From Sphingobacterium sp. SGR-19 (GTDB taxonomy: Bacteria; Bacteroidota; Bacteroidia; Sphingobacteriales; Sphingobacteriaceae), in the NCBI RefSeq assembly GCF_011043555.1, contig NZ_JAAKGS010000001.1, forward strand, positions 620,001 through 684,000: a stretch of DNA of 64,000 nucleotides, in the 5' to 3' direction. The translations under genes were made by a program, and so were the position numbers. The notes beneath the pieces were generated by a model. The model was not told the origin of the DNA and did not search any database. It saw only the letters and a program-made list of their open reading frames with translations. Within the stretch, counting starts at the first letter, position 1; every line of letters starts with the position of its first letter. This document shows, piece after piece, positions 41,563-50,038 of this stretch.

Positions 41563-42453
41563 ATGAACAATGTAACAAACAACAAAAATGCGGTAACAAT
41601 TATTGGTTTAGGACCAATGGGACAGGCCATGGCAACGGTATACCTCAACGAGGGTTACCGGGTAAATGTATGGAATCGTACCGCCAGTAGGGCTGAGAGA
41701 ATCGTTGAAAAAGGAGCCATAAAGGCAAATACGGTTGTCGATGCCCTAGGCGCCAGCAAATTTGTTATCCTGAGCTTGACCGACTACAGGGCGATGTACA
41801 CCATCTTTGCAGGAGCCGAAGACGCCCTGAGAGATCGACTTATCGTCAATCTTAGTTCAGATACACCCGACAAGACAAGGGAATCGGCCACTTGGCTGAA
41901 AAGCCATGGAGCTGAGCTCCTCGTGGGCGGGATTATGGTACCCGCCGAACTAGTGGGGAAAGAAGGGGCATACGGATTTTATAGTGGACCAAAAGCGGCA
42001 TTCGACACACATGAAGCGAGCCTTCGGCTCATCGGTAGAGCCGATTATGTTGGCGAAGATCCCGGACTCGCTCAGTTTTACTACCAAGCTCAACTCGATA
42101 TTTTCCTCACATCCTTAGCTGCGTATTTGCACGCCACGGCGCTCGTGGGTTCCGCCGGCGTTTCCGCTAAAACATTCCTCCCGTATGCCATGAAAACATT
42201 TGAATCCATGTCAGTTATTGGTGCGTTGGCAGAAGCTGCTGATCACATCGATTCAGGCAAATATCCTGGCGATATGGCCAATGTCATTATGATGGGCGCA
42301 ACTGCCGACCACATCGTCCGGGCGAGCCAAACTGCGGGGATCAATACCGTGTTGCCGGAAGCGGTAAAAACGCTCTATGACCACACCATTGCAGCAGGAC
42401 GTGGCAAAGACGGTTGGCCTAGTTTATTTGAGGCAATTAAAAAGAATTCCTAG
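41563..42453 (+). CDS. NAD(P)-dependent oxidoreductase, imine-reductase/beta-HAD type (1)
   Basis: 296 residues from MNNVTNNK; a TTG start 14 codons earlier overlaps the -7 box and is rejected. Rossmann domain with IIGLGPMGQAMA and VWNRTASRAERIVEKGA, linker helix, and an all-helical C-terminal domain (LAAYLHATALVGSAGVSAKT). This is the fold of 6-phosphogluconate/3-hydroxyisobutyrate dehydrogenases and imine reductases. The typical catalytic Lys of beta-hydroxyacid dehydrogenases is not obvious, which favours the imine-reductase side. Followed after 21 bases by a paralogue. Confidence 0.8.
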   Translation: MNNVTNNKNAVTIIGLGPMGQAMATVYLNEGYRVNVWNRTASRAERIVEKGAIKANTVVDALGASKFVILSLTDYRAMYTIFAGAEDALRDRLIVNLSSDTPDKTRESATWLKSHGAELLVGGIMVPAELVGKEGAYGFYSGPKAAFDTHEASLRLIGRADYVGEDPGLAQFYYQAQLDIFLTSLAAYLHATALVGSAGVSAKTFLPYAMKTFESMSVIGALAEAADHIDSGKYPGDMANVIMMGATADHIVRASQTAGINTVLPEAVKTLYDHTIAAGRGKDGWPSLFEAIKKNS

Positions 42454-42474
42454 AAACTCACAAATAAAATCATT

Positions 42475-43389
42475 ATGACAACAAACAATAAAACAAAAGG
42501 AGCAGTAACCGTCGTTGGCTTAGGGGCCATGGGTACTGCGTTGGCCAACGCATTCTTAAATGCGAATTACACCACTACGGTATGGAACCGATCGCCGGAA
42601 AAGGTCAGTGACATGGTAGTCAGCGGTGCAAAAGGTAGCACAACAATCACTGAGGCCGTATTGGCAAGTCCGCTGATTGTAGTTTGCGTCCTCAACTATG
42701 AGGTGGTTTATCGCATTTTCGATGAATTGGACTGGAGCGTTTTGGCAGACCGCATCGTGGTCAATCTCACCAATGGTACACCAAAACAAGCTCGGGAAAT
42801 GGCAATCTTCATCGAAGGGAAAGGTGCAAAAGGTTATGTTGATGGTGGAATCATGGCAGTACCGTCGCTTATCGGCCAAAAAGAAGCCTTCCTCCTTTAT
42901 AGCGGTTCGAAAATCGGGTTTGAAGCATATCAAAGTGTATTGAGCGCCTTGGGTGCTGTGAAGTTCCTCGGCACTGACGCTGGAATAGCAGCACTACATG
43001 ACCTGGCATTGCTCAGCGGTATGTATGGTATGTTTGGTGGGTTCCTTCAGGCAACGGCATTGATCGATAGCGCTCAGGTTCCGATAACGGAATTCACCAC
43101 GTCCTTACTCATACCATGGCTACAGGCAATGACAACCGCCATGCCGGAGATGGCAGCACAGATTGAGGTGGGAAACTACGTCTCCAAAGAAGCCAATTTG
43201 GCGATGCAGGTTGCCGGCGGAAGCCTCGTTGATTTCAGCATCGCACAAGGAGTAAAGCCTGATCTGCTCGTCGCTGTGGAACTACTGATGAAACAACGTG
43301 TTGCCGACGGCCACGGCGGGGATGATTTCGCGAGCTTGTTCGAATTAATTCGAAAGAAAGCCGCGTCAAAAACTGAGGTTATCCCTTGA
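42475..43389 (+). CDS. NAD(P)-dependent oxidoreductase, imine-reductase/beta-HAD type (2)
   Basis: 304 residues. Same architecture as its neighbour: VVGLGAMGTALANAF, VWNRSPEKVSDMVVSGA, YVDGGIMAVPSLIGQKEAF, and helical C-terminal domain (MFGGFLQATALIDSAQVPIT). The two share domain order and length but are clearly diverged, so an obligate heteromer or two substrate ranges are both possible. Same operon, presumably regulated by the AraC protein just upstream. Confidence 0.8.
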   Translation: MTTNNKTKGAVTVVGLGAMGTALANAFLNANYTTTVWNRSPEKVSDMVVSGAKGSTTITEAVLASPLIVVCVLNYEVVYRIFDELDWSVLADRIVVNLTNGTPKQAREMAIFIEGKGAKGYVDGGIMAVPSLIGQKEAFLLYSGSKIGFEAYQSVLSALGAVKFLGTDAGIAALHDLALLSGMYGMFGGFLQATALIDSAQVPITEFTTSLLIPWLQAMTTAMPEMAAQIEVGNYVSKEANLAMQVAGGSLVDFSIAQGVKPDLLVAVELLMKQRVADGHGGDDFASLFELIRKKAASKTEVIP

Positions 43390-43409
43390 CCCTCACATTA
43401 ATTGTCCAT

Positions 43410-43780
43410 TCATCGACGTACGTCTATCTGGTTGTTTTCCCGTTCGTTTTCTGTTAATTTTTTGAGGGCACTTTTCGGGCGCTCACTGATTTGATCATGA
43501 ACAATCTGCGTAAACCCACGCTTAACTAAAGGTGTGAATTGCTCCACTTTGGCGGTTACGACGCTAGGATATACTTGTTTGGCAAAATATCGGACAAATT
43601 CCTTGCTTGGAGCCTGCATCTCGCCGTAATCAATATTTGAAGTTCATTGAAAAACTTAAGATCGCTGGCAACCGAAGAAATACTATCGAGATCGAATACG
43701 GTTTTATGGAACTTCCGAAGTTCGGCAATTTCATTATCCTTGATATCTGTAATCTTAAACTCAAAGAAAGGTTTACACCA
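43410..43780 (-). pseudogene. HsdR-N-type restriction-related protein, C-terminal remnant
   Basis: One frame gives FKITDIKDNEIAELRKFHKT then VFDLDSISSVASDLKFFNEL; after a single-base deletion (ATTACGG where ATTTACGG would keep the frame) the next gives EMQAPSKEFVRYFAKQVYPS then VVTAKVEQFTPLVKRGF. In order and content this is the distal part of type I restriction-like HsdR-N domain proteins. The N-terminal catalytic part is absent. Confidence 0.65.
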
Positions 43781-43987
43781 ACAAGCTATGTCGTGACAGC
43801 AAAACTGCAACGTAGCGTTGCAGTTTTATATCTCATTGATAAGAACCTCACAATCATATAATCTATCAGCCAAACCCTGTTTATTTAAGGTTTTCAGATT
43901 AGTCTATACTCTTCTAAAGGGGTCCTGTATCCAGACGCAGCGTGTACAATAATCTGAGAATTTCATATGTTCATAATCTGATACTTT

Positions 43988-44031
43988 CAAAGACAGGAAA
44001 CTTCACCGTGTAGGAAATACGGGAAACCGTA
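43988..44031 (-). promoter_or_regulatory. Regulon palindrome with a leftward near-consensus -7 box
   Basis: TACGG-GAAA-CCGTA at 44018-44031. Leftward, TGTCTTTG (43988-43995) lies at the standard 36.5-base distance with one mismatch to TAnnTTTG; rightward only a weak TTGTCTTG is present. It lies in the gene-free stretch 43781-44124 and points toward the broken restriction-type gene, so the original target may be gone. Confidence 0.45.
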
Positions 44032-44124
44032 CGGCTTTCAGTCACTAGCCTACTTGTCTTGTCACAAATTTGGTTAATATTCGTGGCAGTCGACAAGATG
44101 TTGCTGTATCCATTGCGAGCTGTT

Positions 44125-44997
44125 CTAATGCACTTCTGATAATTTTAAGATCTGACCATTTACTATGACCTCAGGATCCACTATCCGTTTTTTAGTTTTT
44201 AACTTTTTATTTTTCAACCCTTTGCTCCGGATTCTATCAATCCACTGCTTTAAATTTAATTTCTGATTAATTTTATCCATAAGATAAAAGTCATCCTCGA
44301 AAAAGTCCTGTTCTTCAATGATCCCTGTTCCCAAACAACTTCTAATTATTTCCCTCATTATTAGATTTATCTCCACATTTTCCGGACTTTCAAAATATTC
44401 AGCTGTGAGGAAATTGTATTTTGATTGAAACCACTCTGCATAATCTTTAGATTTCAGGACAATTCTATTATCAAACATCACTAAACCCTTTGTAAACCAA
44501 GAAATCTCGGCAAGGGTAACTTCTCCAATCTGACACATATCCCGAAGTGTATAGTCTATCCTATCAGCTGATAAATATGGTAGCGGGTATTCTAGAAGCT
44601 TAAATTTTTCCGTATCCATAAACGTCGTTCTATCAATCTGATATTTCTTCAACACCGCGTTTAATTCACGATCCTTTAAAACTTCGTGATATCTTTGTTC
44701 ATGGTAATCCTCTTCTTCTACTTCAAGTACATAATCAATTAAATGAGAAAATGCGGTATGCGAAATATCATGAATTAATCCGGCAATTTGTTCTTCAATG
44801 CTTCCTCCTAGTTTTTTTATAATGAGCATTACTCCAATCGAATGCTCAAATCTTGTATGATTTACTTTCGGGTTACTCAAAAAAATAGAACCTCCTTGGT
44901 GAATTTTCTTCAATCGCTGAAAGACATCTGTATTTATGATTTCTTCAAACACTCCTGAAATTTCAAACTCTCCATATATTTTATCTACATATTTCAT
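44125..44997 (-). CDS. HD-domain phosphohydrolase
   Basis: 290 residues. HD motifs are clear: VNHTRFEHSIGV (first His), LIHDISHTAFSHLID (His-Asp pair), and PYLSADRIDYTLRD (distal Asp). The pattern is that of the dNTPase/SAMHD1-like HD group (YfbR/Dgt side). Such enzymes hydrolyse nucleotides and some act in phage defence by depleting dNTPs; here that is only a possibility. Monocistronic. C-terminus is lysine-rich (LKNKKLKTKKRI). Confidence 0.85.
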   Translation of the reverse strand: MKYVDKIYGEFEISGVFEEIINTDVFQRLKKIHQGGSIFLSNPKVNHTRFEHSIGVMLIIKKLGGSIEEQIAGLIHDISHTAFSHLIDYVLEVEEEDYHEQRYHEVLKDRELNAVLKKYQIDRTTFMDTEKFKLLEYPLPYLSADRIDYTLRDMCQIGEVTLAEISWFTKGLVMFDNRIVLKSKDYAEWFQSKYNFLTAEYFESPENVEINLIMREIIRSCLGTGIIEEQDFFEDDFYLMDKINQKLNLKQWIDRIRSKGLKNKKLKTKKRIVDPEVIVNGQILKLSEVH

Positions 44998-45324
44998 TTA
45001 GCGCTATTGTCCGTTTTGCGTGGAGTTATACCGAGACTGCTGCACGAGGCATTCGATATCTGCCATACTATGCTTCAAAATGGCTTAATGGTTAAATTTA
45101 CGGATTTTGGGGGAGTATCGGGTCAGAAAATGTAAATAGATATATCGCTGAAATAAAGAAATAAGTCGAATTCCTTTAGGAAAACCATATAATTAAGTTT
45201 ACGACGTTAAAAAATGTTGCAGTATTATTTTACGTAATAGACAATTGTACTTTTAGATATACAAAAGCAGTAAATGACGCACCCCTCTATCTGACAAGTT
45301 TAATCGTTCAGCCATAGGTTTCCT

Positions 45325-45368
45325 TACGGGAAGCCGTATGGTTGGGTCGAATGAACTAAATATGTTTG
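45325..45368 (+). promoter_or_regulatory. Regulon promoter of lipoprotein module B
   Basis: TACGG-GAAG-CCGTA (45325-45338) and -7 box TATGTTTG (45361-45368). The spacer differs from copy A by one base (GAAG for GAAA) while arms and distance are kept. Confidence 0.65.
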
Positions 45369-45383
45369 TGAAATTTTTAAACT

Positions 45384-45761
45384 ATGTATAAAACGATACT
45401 TTCCGGATTATTAATTTTATCCCTCACTGCTTGCAACAGTTACAAATACGGCACCGAGGGGTCTGCCGAAAAAAGCAATCTGACCATCGGGGTGGTCAAA
45501 AGCAAAGTTGTCAAAGGAGAGACAACGCAGGATGAAATCCTTAAACTATTCGGCTCGCCTAATCTGGTATCGAAAAACAAATCCAACCGCGAGGTATGGA
45601 GTTACAACAAAATGTCTGTCGAGAATAAGGCTGGTTCAACAGATTTCTTTGCGGGGCAGCGTGCCAGCCAAAGTACCAGTAGTAAATCTTTCGATCTGAT
45701 CATCACTTTCGATGATAACGATGTTGTTGCCGATTATTCTGTCGTATCCACTGCTTATTAA
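45384..45761 (+). CDS. BamE/SmpA-like small lipoprotein (module B)
   Basis: 125 residues, identical to the module A protein (lipobox LSLTAC; KGETTQDEILKLFGSPN). The nucleotide sequence also appears unchanged, so the duplication is recent or kept uniform by gene conversion. Confidence 0.7.
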   Translation: MYKTILSGLLILSLTACNSYKYGTEGSAEKSNLTIGVVKSKVVKGETTQDEILKLFGSPNLVSKNKSNREVWSYNKMSVENKAGSTDFFAGQRASQSTSSKSFDLIITFDDNDVVADYSVVSTAY

Positions 45762-45780
45762 CCTTAGTCTATATACCAAA

Positions 45781-46278
45781 ATGAAGAAAATTATTACATG
45801 CTTATGTGCTGTAGCGCTACTAAGCTCGTGTGCTACGCAAATGATTACCAAAACGCCGGCTGAAGTGAAGATGATGACGACCAAACAGTTTGAATCTGAC
45901 CAAGATTTGGTATTTAAATCCGCTATCAGCTTACTGCAGTCCGAGAGCTACATCGTAGACCGTGCCGACAAGGAAACGGGATTGATCAACGCGAGCAAAC
46001 GTATAGAGAACAAAAATGCCAATATGCAACGGGCGTTATGGGGCAGCTCGAAAGACGCGAACACCTCCAAAGCGATGTTCTACGTGGAGGGTATAAATGA
46101 AGCGGTAACGGAAGTGAAGATTACGTTGTATGAAGGTGCTGAGTCCAGCCGCAGTGGTTACTGGGGCCAGGTGAATAAGGACACAAAGGAACAGATGATT
46201 TACGAGCCTCAGGTTTATCAGGCTTGGTTTCAAAGCTTACAGGCTGAGATTGAGCGGAGAAAGGCGCTGGGAAGATAG
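45781..46278 (+). CDS. Lipoprotein of unknown function (module B)
   Basis: 165 residues, same protein as in module A. The scattered nucleotide differences (for example TTC/TTT, GCC/GCG, ATC/ATT codons) are all silent, which points to selection on the protein after duplication. Confidence 0.65.
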   Translation: MKKIITCLCAVALLSSCATQMITKTPAEVKMMTTKQFESDQDLVFKSAISLLQSESYIVDRADKETGLINASKRIENKNANMQRALWGSSKDANTSKAMFYVEGINEAVTEVKITLYEGAESSRSGYWGQVNKDTKEQMIYEPQVYQAWFQSLQAEIERRKALGR

Positions 46279-46286
46279 TGTTTGCG

Positions 46287-46322
46287 CAGAAGCCATTCAC
46301 TTGTGGGATGGCTTTTGCTTTT
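46287..46322 (+). terminator. Terminator of lipoprotein module B
   Basis: Same AAGCCAT / ATGGCTT stem as copy A with one base changed in the loop. Confidence 0.6.
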
Positions 46323-46413
46323 CCAGGCTTTTGGCTGGCTGATTGATGAATTTTAGTCTTTTTACCTGACGTAAAAGACTGATGAGATTTCAAGAAACTC
46401 CGACCGAGCTATA

Positions 46414-47376
46414 CTACCGGCTATTTATAAGCTGCGTAATCAGCTTGACCATCAATTCTTTTTCCTGAGGGTCACTCTGGGCTACTAATAAGGCCAATGT
46501 CACCAAGGCATTGTCATTGATCTTTATTTCACCGTCCCGTTTAAATCGATGTTTATTCTTCTCTAAAAACCACACGAACATAAAAGCTCCAATACGTTTG
46601 TTACCATCAGTAAAGGGATGGTTTTTAATGATAAAATAGAGCAGATGGGCAGCCTGTTCTTCTATACTGGAATATAAATATTGCCCCGTGAATGTCTGCA
46701 CAACACTTTGCAATGTTCCCTCAAAGCTGTTATCTTTCTCATTGCCGAATAATGCGGTTGCTTCTTTTTTACCTATTAGCTGTTTCTTAAGTTCAGCAAT
46801 GGCAATCTTTGCTTCGGGATAATTAATCTCGTAAGTAATATTCTCGTTGAGCTTTTTCGGTTCGATAGAATTGCTATCGAATTGGTTCAAAAGAACAAAG
46901 CTCTGGGTATACTGTGAAATGATATCCATAATACCCCTCGCCTCGTCTACATTTTCTAAATCTTTTGCCTTTTCGGCAATGAATTGCACAGTCTGTTGTA
47001 ACTCGTCCAGACGTTTTTGATTGATAGTGTAACCTTGAATAAGGTACTCTTTCAATCGTTGGGTTGCCCACTGACGGAAAGCGGTACCTTGTTTGGATTT
47101 TACCCGGTAGCCTACAGATATAATAACGTCTAAATTGTAATGTTCGACTTGGTACACTTTACCATCTGAAGCAGTTGTCGCAAATTTTGCGACAACTGAA
47201 CCGGCTTCTAATTCTCCTTCCGCAAATACATTACCTATATGCTTACCAATGGTTTTGATGTCCCTATCAAACAACGAAGATATCTGTTGCCGATTTAACC
47301 AGACAGTATCTTTATCAAATTGCACCTCAATCTGGGTTCGATTATCTTTTGTTTGATACATTAAAATCTTGCTCAT
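46414..47376 (-). CDS. RhuM-Fic fusion protein
   Basis: 320 residues from MSKILMYQTKDN (11 extra upstream residues are unlikely). N-terminal RhuM DNA-binding part (QFDKDTVWLNRQQISSLFDR, IGKHIGNVFAEGEL, YNLDVIISVGYRVKS, FRQWATQRLKEYLIQGY). C-terminal Fic/DOC domain with the complete motif HPFTDGNKRIGAF. Fic enzymes transfer AMP or other nucleotides to target proteins, and Doc-type members are toxins. No separate antitoxin and no clear inhibitory helix motif is visible. RhuM fragments elsewhere in the window (30.5 and 57.7 kb) are from related genes. Confidence 0.88.
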   Translation of the reverse strand: MSKILMYQTKDNRTQIEVQFDKDTVWLNRQQISSLFDRDIKTIGKHIGNVFAEGELEAGSVVAKFATTASDGKVYQVEHYNLDVIISVGYRVKSKQGTAFRQWATQRLKEYLIQGYTINQKRLDELQQTVQFIAEKAKDLENVDEARGIMDIISQYTQSFVLLNQFDSNSIEPKKLNENITYEINYPEAKIAIAELKKQLIGKKEATALFGNEKDNSFEGTLQSVVQTFTGQYLYSSIEEQAAHLLYFIIKNHPFTDGNKRIGAFMFVWFLEKNKHRFKRDGEIKINDNALVTLALLVAQSDPQEKELMVKLITQLINSR

Positions 47377-47503
47377 AGCTTTATATTCTTTGGTTGAAGC
47401 GAGCTTCAATTGGTCTCTTTTACAGTTGTACGCTAATATATTGTGGACGCAAATATACTATTCTTTTATACTAAAAAAAATAGTAACAAACCCCATGGAA
47501 TAG

Positions 47504-47872
47504 CTATGGACTCGGCTCATGTTGAAAACAATAGCCATTGACATTTTTTGTCATACGCTTGCAGCGAGCGCCCGCTTTGGTAATTCCCCGACATCGAATA
47601 GAAGTACTTCGCACACCTTTTGCCTCTCCCGGTCTGATTCCCAATCCTGACGAAGAAGCATTACTTTGGCCAGCTTGATCTGGCCGACATTGGCTGCACG
47701 GAGAAAGTCCCAATTTTCTAGCGTCAGAAACCGTCAACTTTGTCGATACATTCTTAACGTAACGACAGGTAGCTGTATGATATTTTTGGCCAGAAGGTGT
47801 CTTGTAGACTGTCTGTCCAATTACTATCGAAACGCTTAAAATAAACCCAGCAATAAGTAAAGCTCTAATCAT
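47504..47872 (-). CDS. DUF5763-type exported zinc-binding-like protein
   Basis: 122 residues. Signal peptide (LLIAGFILSVSIVIGQ). First module YKTPSGQKYHTATCRYVKN then LGLSPCSQCRP, an Ada-like Cys/His arrangement. Second module RCRGITKAGARCKRMTKNVN then GYCFQH, the DUF5763 pattern (C-x(7)-C-x(n)-C-x2-H). Both could bind metal. The Bacteroidota family has no known role. Not clearly in an operon. Confidence 0.75.
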   Translation of the reverse strand: MIRALLIAGFILSVSIVIGQTVYKTPSGQKYHTATCRYVKNVSTKLTVSDARKLGLSPCSQCRPDQAGQSNASSSGLGIRPGEAKGVRSTSIRCRGITKAGARCKRMTKNVNGYCFQHEPSP

Positions 47873-47958
47873 GGATAGTCAATACGATCTTAAAGATAGC
47901 TATTTAAAGCGTAAGCGTAGAAAGTATCTTCTTCTTCATATCCATAGTTATTTTTTAT

Positions 47959-48945
47959 TTAAGGCAACTCGTGTGATTGCTGAGTTGGGCTCATTTTTAA
48001 TTGACTTAACATCTCGGCTCGTACATCAACCTGATGTGCTATCAGTTTGTCGTAATCAGATTCTTTGTCACTCATCTTCATGATAAGGATGAAAAGCTCC
48101 AATGAAAGGAAGAAAAACAAAAACAGGCCATATACAAACATACCTACCCAGCTTTCTGCTACAACTTCTTTCAGCAGAACGAGTTCATCTAGAAAGCCGG
48201 TCGCTTCCTTAAGCTCCTGCTCCTTTTTAGTTCGTAATTCTGTGATAGACTGGCTCAATTCAAATTTTTTCTTATTCAGTTCGCCTATTTGGTTTTGTAA
48301 GAATTCAAATTCTATTTTCAGCGGATTGTCAGCCACCGTCGTATTAATATCTTCTGTTGCACTTATTCGCCTTCCTAGACTATCTCGTGTAACGCTCCCT
48401 GTGGTATAACGGGTAACGATCACAGGCCTTTTTTGCAACTCTTCGCTTAAACTGAACAGTTTTTTATTGGAGCCATCCAACATGCTATCTATTTCCGCGA
48501 CTTGGCGACGTATATCGACTTCGCTGATCTTTATTGCTTCTTCTACTCTTAAGCTCAGTACCTGCGATTTTCGCAACTCGATATCATCTTTGAAGGTAAA
48601 TTGGTCCATGATCATCGCTCCCAATAATGCCATAACCAATCCAAGGATTATACGGAATACCTTACCTCCCCAACTGATGTGGTGTGACAGAATAATAATA
48701 CGCTCTATCTGTAGAATGATAAAAGACATGAGCAACCCTCCTATTATTCCCCCTGCTTCTCCTATATGGAGATACCTCGTCGCAAAACAATAGCCGATAA
48801 AAAACCAAACGAGCATAATAATCAACAAAGCGCCGGTATATTTTTTGGCATTTTTCACGCTCTGTTCGCTAGAATTTCGAATCAAAGGATAGCTTAATCC
48901 GGTTAAGAAACAACAAAACTTTAAATAAGTATGATGAGCTTTCAT
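47959..48945 (-). CDS. DUF4407 membrane protein with coiled coil
   Basis: 328 residues. Four membrane segments: two close together (ALLIIMLVWFFIGYCFATRY; AGGIIGGLLMSFIILQIE), one at IILGLVMALLGAMIMDQF, and one at the C-terminus (MFVYGLFLFFFLSLELFILI). Between the last two is a long extracytoplasmic coiled-coil domain (EFEFLQNQIGELNKKKFELS). This matches DUF4407. Third gene of an operon with an unknown protein (3-base gap) and an HNH-motif protein, all under a regulon promoter. Confidence 0.8.
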   Translation of the reverse strand: MKAHHTYLKFCCFLTGLSYPLIRNSSEQSVKNAKKYTGALLIIMLVWFFIGYCFATRYLHIGEAGGIIGGLLMSFIILQIERIIILSHHISWGGKVFRIILGLVMALLGAMIMDQFTFKDDIELRKSQVLSLRVEEAIKISEVDIRRQVAEIDSMLDGSNKKLFSLSEELQKRPVIVTRYTTGSVTRDSLGRRISATEDINTTVADNPLKIEFEFLQNQIGELNKKKFELSQSITELRTKKEQELKEATGFLDELVLLKEVVAESWVGMFVYGLFLFFFLSLELFILIMKMSDKESDYDKLIAHQVDVRAEMLSQLKMSPTQQSHELP

Positions 48946-48948
48946 AAC

Positions 48949-49512
48949 TTAAAATGATTTAGTTAACAGACTTGCCTGTGTGATAGATGCCATACCTTTC
49001 GTAAAGCCTCGTTGGTACGAGAGAATCGCTCGCTCACAATAACCATTGTTACTTTTCAACGAAGTATCTATTTCGTTCACTTTCTGAATGTGCTCCATCA
49101 GATCGGTCTTGCGACTTTTTAACTCTTCCACTAGATCCACCAATCCCGCTCGCGATCTAGACAGGATGTGAAAATCCAAATCCTTTAAAAGGGAATCATG
49201 GTATATTCTGACTTTTTGGATGATAATCTCCAAGTCATATTTAATCAGTTGGACATTCTCTCTTTTATAGCTTTCATCGGGGCTAACCATAGCATCATTA
49301 AAGCCTTTTGTTTCAAAATCCCCTTCTAGATAATGGTAAATGGCTAGGATTCCTTTGGTATTCGATGAATACCCATCAGAAGATATGGGATTCTTTTCGA
49401 TAAAGACTTCTTCTTTAATATCCTTGACAGATCGGTCTTCTTTGACGGATTCTGGAACCGGAGGAATAGAGGCATCGTTTCTTCCGAAGATGTTTTTGAA
49501 TAAAGCTGTCAT
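48949..49512 (-). CDS. Hypothetical protein in the HNH-DUF4407 operon
   Basis: 187 residues, soluble, mostly helical after an acidic disordered N-terminal third. No signal peptide or known motif. Central helices (IKYDLEIIIQKVRIYHDSLL; LVDLVEELKSRKTDLMEHIQ) look like a coiled-coil or bundle that could bind the DUF4407 partner. Ten bases behind the HNH gene and three before the DUF4407 gene, so the three proteins very likely act together. Confidence 0.6.
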   Translation of the reverse strand: MTALFKNIFGRNDASIPPVPESVKEDRSVKDIKEEVFIEKNPISSDGYSSNTKGILAIYHYLEGDFETKGFNDAMVSPDESYKRENVQLIKYDLEIIIQKVRIYHDSLLKDLDFHILSRSRAGLVDLVEELKSRKTDLMEHIQKVNEIDTSLKSNNGYCERAILSYQRGFTKGMASITQASLLTKSF

Positions 49513-49522
49513 ATTTTTTATT

Positions 49523-49819
49523 TTAAATTACTATTGATGGTACTTTGTACAGGTAATGCCCTCGTTGGTGGCAAGTTTCACAGAGGGTAATCATCAGAAC
49601 ATGGGGGTAATCCCAAGGTTCTTTGAATTTCCTTGTTTTGATATCGAAATGGTATTGTCTATGATGTACTTGCAATTTTTCTTTGGCCCCACAGTTCACA
49701 CATTGATGTTGATCCTTCTCCAAAATTTCTTTCCGCTTCTTTTTCCACCTTTCATCTAACAAGGACGCACCATACGTACCGTGGGTATGTTTACGCAAGA
49801 GTTCTAAAATAACGGTCAT
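49523..49819 (-). CDS. HNH-endonuclease-like small protein
   Basis: 98 residues with two CxxC pairs and central histidines: HQCVNCGAKEKLQVHHRQYH and MITLCETCHQRGH. This is the zinc-ribbon HNH fold (Cys4 plus HH) in nearly its minimal size. It could nick DNA or RNA; the catalytic first His (in VHHR) is present. First gene of the operon, about 100 bases behind the regulon promoter. Confidence 0.75.
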   Translation of the reverse strand: MTVILELLRKHTHGTYGASLLDERWKKKRKEILEKDQHQCVNCGAKEKLQVHHRQYHFDIKTRKFKEPWDYPHVLMITLCETCHQRGHYLYKVPSIVI

Positions 49820-49920
49820 CGGTATAATTTCAAGTGAACTCCGGGGATAATCTTTACACGTCGTCTAAATTTCCATGCCATGATCATTCATATTTAGTCA
49901 TCTGGTTATTGTTAATGATA

Positions 49921-49966
49921 CAAATGTATGGCCTCCAATGGTTTTGATTTTACGGCTTCCCGTAAA
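49921..49966 (-). promoter_or_regulatory. Regulon promoter of the HNH-DUF4407 operon
   Basis: TTTACGG-CTTC-CCGTAAA (49949-49966) with 7-bp arms and, leftward, TACATTTG (49921-49928) at exactly 36.5 bases. The expected start of transcription is about 95 bases before the HNH gene. Confidence 0.65.
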
Positions 49967-49981
49967 GCAGCCATTTTGTAT

Positions 49982-50013
49982 AAAAAAAGAGACTGCCGAT
50001 TGCAGCAGTCTCT
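49982..50013 (-). terminator. Terminator of the SNase-like gene
   Basis: AGAGACTGC / GCAGTCTCT 9-bp stem; read leftward it is followed by seven T residues. Confidence 0.85.
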
Positions 50014-50038
50014 AGGTTAGAATTAATAATTGGGAATA

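Larger units (their letters stand above)
45292..46343 (+). repeat. 1.05-kb duplicated module, copy B
   Basis: Same content as copy A in the same orientation, 18,158 bases downstream. Both protein pairs are identical in sequence. Confidence 0.9.
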
